From positions 1-64,000 of the forward strand of contig WRMC01000013.1 in the NCBI GenBank assembly GCA_009777335.1: a stretch of 64,000 nucleotides of DNA. The letters are read 5' to 3'. Position 1 is the stretch's first letter. Each line of letters starts with the position of its first letter. A program made the position numbers and the translations under genes. The notes beneath the pieces were generated by a model, which searched no databases, had not been told where the DNA came from, and worked only from the letters and a program-made list of their open reading frames with translations. Below are positions 60,890-64,000 of this stretch, piece by piece. Origin of the DNA: Treponema sp. Its GTDB lineage: Bacteria; Spirochaetota; Spirochaetia; Treponematales; Breznakiellaceae.

Positions 60890-61876
60890 TTGAAAAAAAT
60901 TGCCCTTATACCCCTATTGTTACTCCTTATTCAGGTGATGCCGGTTTTTTCCAATCCGGGTATTTCCCTCAATATTCGTTTTTATGACCGGCGGGTCTAC
61001 TATCTTGAAGAGGATCCCATCCTTCTCTTGCTAACCATCACCAATAATAGCCCCTCTCCCTTTAGGTTTAGGCTGGCGGAAGAGCGGGTCTTCTCGGTGG
61101 ACTTTGATGTCCGGACCTCTTCGAACCGGGCCGTGGACCCGGCGGAGTATCTGGTCCGCCGCCGCAGCGGGAGCCAGCAGGTCTTTTTCCGGGAGGTCAC
61201 CATAGAGACCGGGGAGTCCTTTTCCTTTGTGGAGGATCTGCGGAACTATGCGGCCTTTGCCCAGACCGGGGCCTTTGTGGTCCAGGCCCGGCTCTACCCG
61301 GAGCTGAACCAGGCGGCTTCTTTGGAGATAGTCCCCGGCAGCACCCTGTCCGCCTCGGGGGCCCCCCTGGAGTCCAACCGCCTGAGCCTGAGCCTCCGTC
61401 ACCGGCCCCTGGATGGGCCTGAGGGGATCCCCCTGGAACTGGATCTGGACACTAATGCGATCCTCATGAGGGAGAGGCTCCCCCCCGACGAGGTGATCAG
61501 CTATCTTCTTACTGCCCGGCAAAGGGGGGAATGGGAGAAATTCTTCCTCTACCTGGACCTGGAAGCCATGCTCTCCCGGGATGGGAACCGGAGACGGCAA
61601 TGGCAGGCCGAATCGGAAGAGGGCCGGCGGCGCATGCTGGAGCGCTACAGGCTGGATCTGCAGAACTCCCTTATTGATGGGGACATTACCCTCATACCCC
61701 GGAACTTTATTATCGAACGGACCACATATAGCGCCAATTCGGCCACCGTGTCGGTCTTGCAGTACTTTCAGGTGGGGATGTATGTGGAAGAGAAACGCTA
61801 CACCTGGTACCTGGAACGGCAGGACGGGATCTGGCACATCGTCGATTATACGGTCCTCAACCTGGGGACAGAGTAG
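60890..61876 (+). CDS. Exported protein of unknown function
   Basis: A 328-residue protein with a signal peptide (KKIALIPLLLLLIQVMPVFSN). The mature part has a beta-rich N-terminal domain with an immunoglobulin-like look (ISLNIRFYDRRVYYLEED) and a C-terminal alpha/beta domain. No lipobox. TTG 60890 is preceded by AGGAGCGGAGC. It runs into the receiver-like/PilZ gene two bases downstream, so the two probably act together at the cell envelope. Family not recognised. Confidence 0.68.
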   Translation: MKKIALIPLLLLLIQVMPVFSNPGISLNIRFYDRRVYYLEEDPILLLLTITNNSPSPFRFRLAEERVFSVDFDVRTSSNRAVDPAEYLVRRRSGSQQVFFREVTIETGESFSFVEDLRNYAAFAQTGAFVVQARLYPELNQAASLEIVPGSTLSASGAPLESNRLSLSLRHRPLDGPEGIPLELDLDTNAILMRERLPPDEVISYLLTARQRGEWEKFFLYLDLEAMLSRDGNRRRQWQAESEEGRRRMLERYRLDLQNSLIDGDITLIPRNFIIERTTYSANSATVSVLQYFQVGMYVEEKRYTWYLERQDGIWHIVDYTVLNLGTE

Positions 61877-61878
61877 AA

Positions 61879-62583
61879 ATGAAGCTGCTTTTGGTCCTGG
61901 GATCCGACGAGACCCACCGGAAGTTAAAGTCCTTCGCCCAGTCCCTGGGGATAGAGATAATCCGGTATTACCATGTGATTAAGGCCATGGACAATGTGGA
62001 CGAGATCGATCCCGGGGCCATCATCATTAGTGCCAAGGATTTTCCCCGGCACTGGAAAACCATGGTGCAGTTTGTCAGGACCGAACGTTCCAAGGATGAC
62101 TGCCCCATCGTGATCCTGGCGGGCTCCCGCTTCCCGGCGGAAGAGAACAGCAAGGCCTCCCACCTGGGGGTAAACGGTATCTTTGCCGAAACCCTGGGGG
62201 AGAGCGAAGAGTTACAACGCCTGGGGGAGATCCTGGGCAACCGGAGGCCCCAGGAAGAGAGGCGGAAGGGGAAGCGGCTCCAGGCCGAACCCTCCCAGCG
62301 CTTTGGCTTTGTCTTTGTCCATCCCCTCAGCCAGGTCCTGGTCCCCGGGAACATCAGAAACATTTCTTCCGGGGGGATTTCTTTCTTACCCGATAACCCG
62401 GCCCTGACCCTGGATCTTTCCTTACAGGATGAATTAAACGAGTGCTCCCTGCGCTGCGGGGATTTTATCCTGAGCCCCCTCTGCCGCATCGTGAAGGTGG
62501 GGGGAGTCCTCTCAATAGAATTTGCCGGCTTCCCCCGGGGCGAACAGGAACTTTTGACACACTATTTAGAGGGGCTATCGTAA
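61879..62583 (+). CDS. Receiver-like and PilZ domain protein
   Basis: A 234-residue protein. Residues 1-120 have the alternating beta/alpha pattern of a response-regulator receiver, but the phospho-acceptor position reads AKDFP, not a standard DLxMP, so phosphorylation is doubtful. Residues 125-234 match PilZ: R129-x3-R133 and N161-x-S163-x-x-G166 (NISSGG), the two cyclic di-GMP contact motifs. It may sense cyclic di-GMP for motility or envelope control. Two bases after the exported-protein gene. Confidence 0.78.
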   Translation: MKLLLVLGSDETHRKLKSFAQSLGIEIIRYYHVIKAMDNVDEIDPGAIIISAKDFPRHWKTMVQFVRTERSKDDCPIVILAGSRFPAEENSKASHLGVNGIFAETLGESEELQRLGEILGNRRPQEERRKGKRLQAEPSQRFGFVFVHPLSQVLVPGNIRNISSGGISFLPDNPALTLDLSLQDELNECSLRCGDFILSPLCRIVKVGGVLSIEFAGFPRGEQELLTHYLEGLS

Positions 62584-62609
62584 AAGGCAACTGACTGGAT
62601 TGCCCTAAT

Positions 62610-62684
62610 GAAAATCGGAAACTTCAGTTTCTGATTTTCTTCCGCTGAAAAAGGTTATTTTCAGTACCTTAGTACTGAAAATAA
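62610..62684. repeat. Two adjacent long hairpins after the PilZ gene
   Basis: 62610-62622 pairs with 62627-62639 (13 bp, one G-T) around TTCA; 62655-62667 pairs with 62672-62684 (13 bp, perfect) around CTTA. Both are AT-rich and lack a T-run, so they may end the plus-strand transcript weakly or belong to a repeat family. Confidence 0.75.
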
Positions 62685-62686
62685 AA

Positions 62687-62725
62687 GCTCAAAAGGGGCA
62701 GCCAACCGGGCTGCCCCTTTTGAGC
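62687..62725 (-). terminator. Bidirectional terminator of tRNA-Val
   Basis: A 17 bp perfect stem, 62687-62703 with 62709-62725 (GCTCAAAAGGGGCAGCC and its complement), loop AACCG. On the minus strand it is followed by TTTTATTTT. It starts right after the tRNA-Val 3' end. Confidence 0.85.
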
Positions 62726-62726
62726 C

Positions 62727-62800
62727 TGGATGCTACATGATTCGAACATGTGACCCCCACGGTGTAAACGTGGTGCTCTAACCAGCTGAGCTAAGCATCC
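62727..62800 (-). tRNA. tRNA-Val (anticodon TAC)
   Basis: Minus strand: GGATGCT (62800-62794) pairs with AGCATCC (62734-62728), discriminator A. The anticodon stem CCACG/CGTGG closes TTTACAC, anticodon TAC. T arm contains TTCGAAT. CCA not encoded. Confidence 0.96.
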
Positions 62801-62801
62801 G

Positions 62802-62941
62802 AGGTTCATGAAATATCCGGTTTGCATATACTACGTGCGGCAGGTCCTTGCTTTGCAAGGATCTGCCTTTTAGCTTATTTTAGCATAGGAATATTTCATG
62901 AACCTTATTCCTGTAATTTTCCCATAGGAAAATTACAGGAA
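62802..62941. repeat. Compound palindromes upstream of tRNA-Val
   Basis: AGGTTCATGAAATAT (62802-62816) pairs with its complement at 62891-62905 over 15 perfect bases; nested inside is a 13 bp hairpin, 62839-62851 with 62855-62867. Directly beyond is a perfect 15 bp hairpin, 62908-62922 with 62927-62941. The tRNA promoter must lie in or near this structure. It may be a small repeat element, though no second copy is in the window. Confidence 0.65.
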
Positions 62942-62954
62942 ACATATTACTTTA

Positions 62955-62971
62955 ATAACCCTTCGGGTTAT
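62955..62971 (-). terminator. Terminator of the isomerase/epimerase gene
   Basis: ATAACCC (62955-62961) pairs with GGGTTAT (62965-62971) around TTC; on the minus strand TTAAAG follows. Located 22 bp after the stop at 62994. Confidence 0.55.
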
Positions 62972-62993
62972 ATCAAGTGCCTTTGAGAAACTT

Positions 62994-63812
62994 CTACAAA
63001 CTATTCAGGTAATCGAGGCTTTCTTTGGCGCATTGGAGGGGGGTCTTCCCTGGGGAGGGGAGATCCTGTTCCACCACGAGCCAGGAGGCTCCGGCCTTTT
63101 CGGAGGCCTTTACGATGGCGGGGATATCCTGGATGCCATGTCCTACGGCCCTAAAGGGGAAGGCCCTGGCGGCCCGGGCCTTCTTGGCCTCTCCTATTAA
63201 ATCGTATTCGGCGCTGATCTTGCCCCCATCGGAGGAATCGAAGTCCTTCAGGTGGACCACCGGGGACCGGCCGGTGTATTTGAGGATGTATTCCGCCGGG
63301 TCTACCCCCCCAACTTTGGCCCAGCAGGTATCAATCTGGGTCTGGAGTATGCTGGCCGGAAGGCTGTCGTAGAGGTCATCGAGGATGTACTTGCCGTTGA
63401 GCATCTCAAATTCAAACTCGTGGTTGTGGTAGAGCATCACTGCCCCTTTCTTGTTTACCACTTCCCCGATAAGGGTGAGGCCCTTTTTCAATTCCTCGTA
63501 CTGGGGCCCCCCGGGTCTGTCCTCGGGAGAAAGGAAGGGGATGACGATGAATTTACAGCCTATGTCGGTATGGTAGCCCACAACCCCTTCGGGGTCGGCT
63601 ATCATGTCCCGGTAGGGGACATGGGCAGAAACGGCCGTGAGGCCCGCCTTGTCCAGGGATTCCTTAAACTGGGCGGCGGTTTTTCCATAGGACTGGGCCA
63701 GGGCCAATTCAACATACTTGTAACCCATGGCGGCCACTTCCTTCAGGGTGCCGTCGAAGTCGTTCTTTAATTCTTCCCTCACATTATAAAGCTGAAGCAT
63801 AACTGGGAGCAT
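62994..63812 (-). CDS. Sugar-phosphate isomerase/epimerase (xylose isomerase-like TIM barrel)
   Basis: A 272-residue AP endonuclease 2-type TIM barrel, the family of IolE/IolI and related epimerases. Metal ligands are suggested by YHNHEFEFE (about 128-136), DTCWAKVGG (161-169), HLKDFD (187-192) and VVEQD near the C terminus. Substrate unknown. GGAGG five bases before ATG 63812 fixes the start. A palindrome at 63840-63894 lies 28 bp upstream, and a divergent gene starts at 63993. Confidence 0.85.
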   Translation of the reverse strand: MLPVMLQLYNVREELKNDFDGTLKEVAAMGYKYVELALAQSYGKTAAQFKESLDKAGLTAVSAHVPYRDMIADPEGVVGYHTDIGCKFIVIPFLSPEDRPGGPQYEELKKGLTLIGEVVNKKGAVMLYHNHEFEFEMLNGKYILDDLYDSLPASILQTQIDTCWAKVGGVDPAEYILKYTGRSPVVHLKDFDSSDGGKISAEYDLIGEAKKARAARAFPFRAVGHGIQDIPAIVKASEKAGASWLVVEQDLPSPGKTPLQCAKESLDYLNSL

Positions 63813-63839
63813 AGTTCCCTCCTCTAAAAAATTAATAAG

Positions 63840-63894
63840 AATTGTGCGGCAACCTACCTTGGCTACACCAAGGTCATTGCCGATTTGGTCAATT
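63840..63894. repeat. Nested palindrome upstream of the isomerase gene
   Basis: Outer AATTG/CAATT, middle CGGCAA (63847-63852) with TTGCCG (63877-63882), inner ACCTTGG (63856-63862) with CCAAGGT (63868-63874) around CTACA. The same layout occurs at 52576-52625 upstream of rhuM. Confidence 0.75.
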
Positions 63895-63992
63895 ATCCCA
63901 TAAGGAGGGGATCTGGTCAAGGAACTGTAAAATGCCATAAATATGGCCGGGAAAAAAACCGATATTCTAAATAGACCATTGAGGAGGGTCCT

Positions 63993-64000
63993 GTGACAAA
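63993..64000 (+). CDS. Start of a further gene (partial)
   Basis: GTG ACA AA at 63993, preceded by GAGGAGG five bases upstream (63981-63987). Only the first codons are inside the window, so nothing can be said about the product. It is divergent from the isomerase/epimerase gene. Confidence 0.5.

Overview
The window reads as chromosomal DNA of a free-living or gut-associated spirochaete, most likely a Treponema of the termite-gut type. Supporting signs are the run obg-nadD-LytR/CpsA/Psr-rsfS, several exported proteins and lipoproteins with spirochaete-like lipoboxes, a mostly GC-rich core with AT-rich inserts, and complete leucine, isoleucine/valine and methionine genes together with a type III glutamine synthetase, which host-restricted treponemes lack. 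The genus is inferred from gene content; no search was run.

Layout. 1-4.6 kb: end of obg, a NadD-YqeK fusion, an LCP wall-polymer transferase, rsfS, an acidic protein gene running into rsfS from the other strand, ispE and spoVG. 4.6-5.05 kb: tRNA-Gln and a candidate structured RNA ending in a strong terminator. 5-12 kb: two exported proteins, then coaD, rpmF, acpP, rnc, a mannose-1-phosphate guanylyltransferase, an aldo/keto reductase, def and fmt. 12-16.2 kb: a minus-strand operon (lipoprotein, amidohydrolase, URO-D-type protein, ilvN). 16.3-29.2 kb: acyl-CoA synthetase, Ldh2-type dehydrogenase, a solute-binding-like lipoprotein, glgA, a tandem ACT protein, an NlpC/P60-like exported protein, serS, a 975-residue membrane coiled-coil protein and a HAD hydrolase. 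29.3-34.1 kb: leuA-cimA-ilvB, joined by ATGA overlaps. 34.2-50.3 kb: two short-chain dehydrogenase-like genes, plsC, tRNA-Arg, a divergent HD-GYP-like protein, clpB, ggt, metA-metY, an HD protein, pntAA-pntAB-pntB and glnN.

50.25-57.25 kb is an AT-rich accessory region between glnN and tRNA-Leu. It holds a HepT/MntA toxin-antitoxin pair, an intact and a broken RhuM gene in tandem, an unannotated 53-residue gene, a lipoprotein made of seven near-identical beta-propeller-type repeats, and an XRE regulator with candidate operators. It ends in a 2.4 kb segment bounded by about 200 bp imperfect inverted repeats. That segment contains a structured G-rich non-coding stretch, an unknown DNA-binding-like protein, an array of palindromic repeats and an orphan HigA preceded by the last 15 codons of a destroyed HigB. 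57.3-64 kb returns to core genes: tRNA-Leu, mfd, an exported protein, a receiver-like/PilZ protein, a cluster of long hairpins around tRNA-Val and a sugar-phosphate isomerase/epimerase.

The core genes are coherent. LeuA, CimA, IlvB and IlvN make branched-chain amino acids (isoleucine via citramalate). MetA and MetY make homocysteine by direct sulfhydrylation of an acylhomoserine. Transhydrogenase next to glutamine synthetase ties NADPH supply to nitrogen assimilation. The less ordinary signals are non-coding: the structured RNA near 4.9 kb, heptamer repeats inserted in frame in two essential genes, a pair of matching nested palindromes upstream of two genes, and the inverted-repeat segment at 54.8-57.2 kb.
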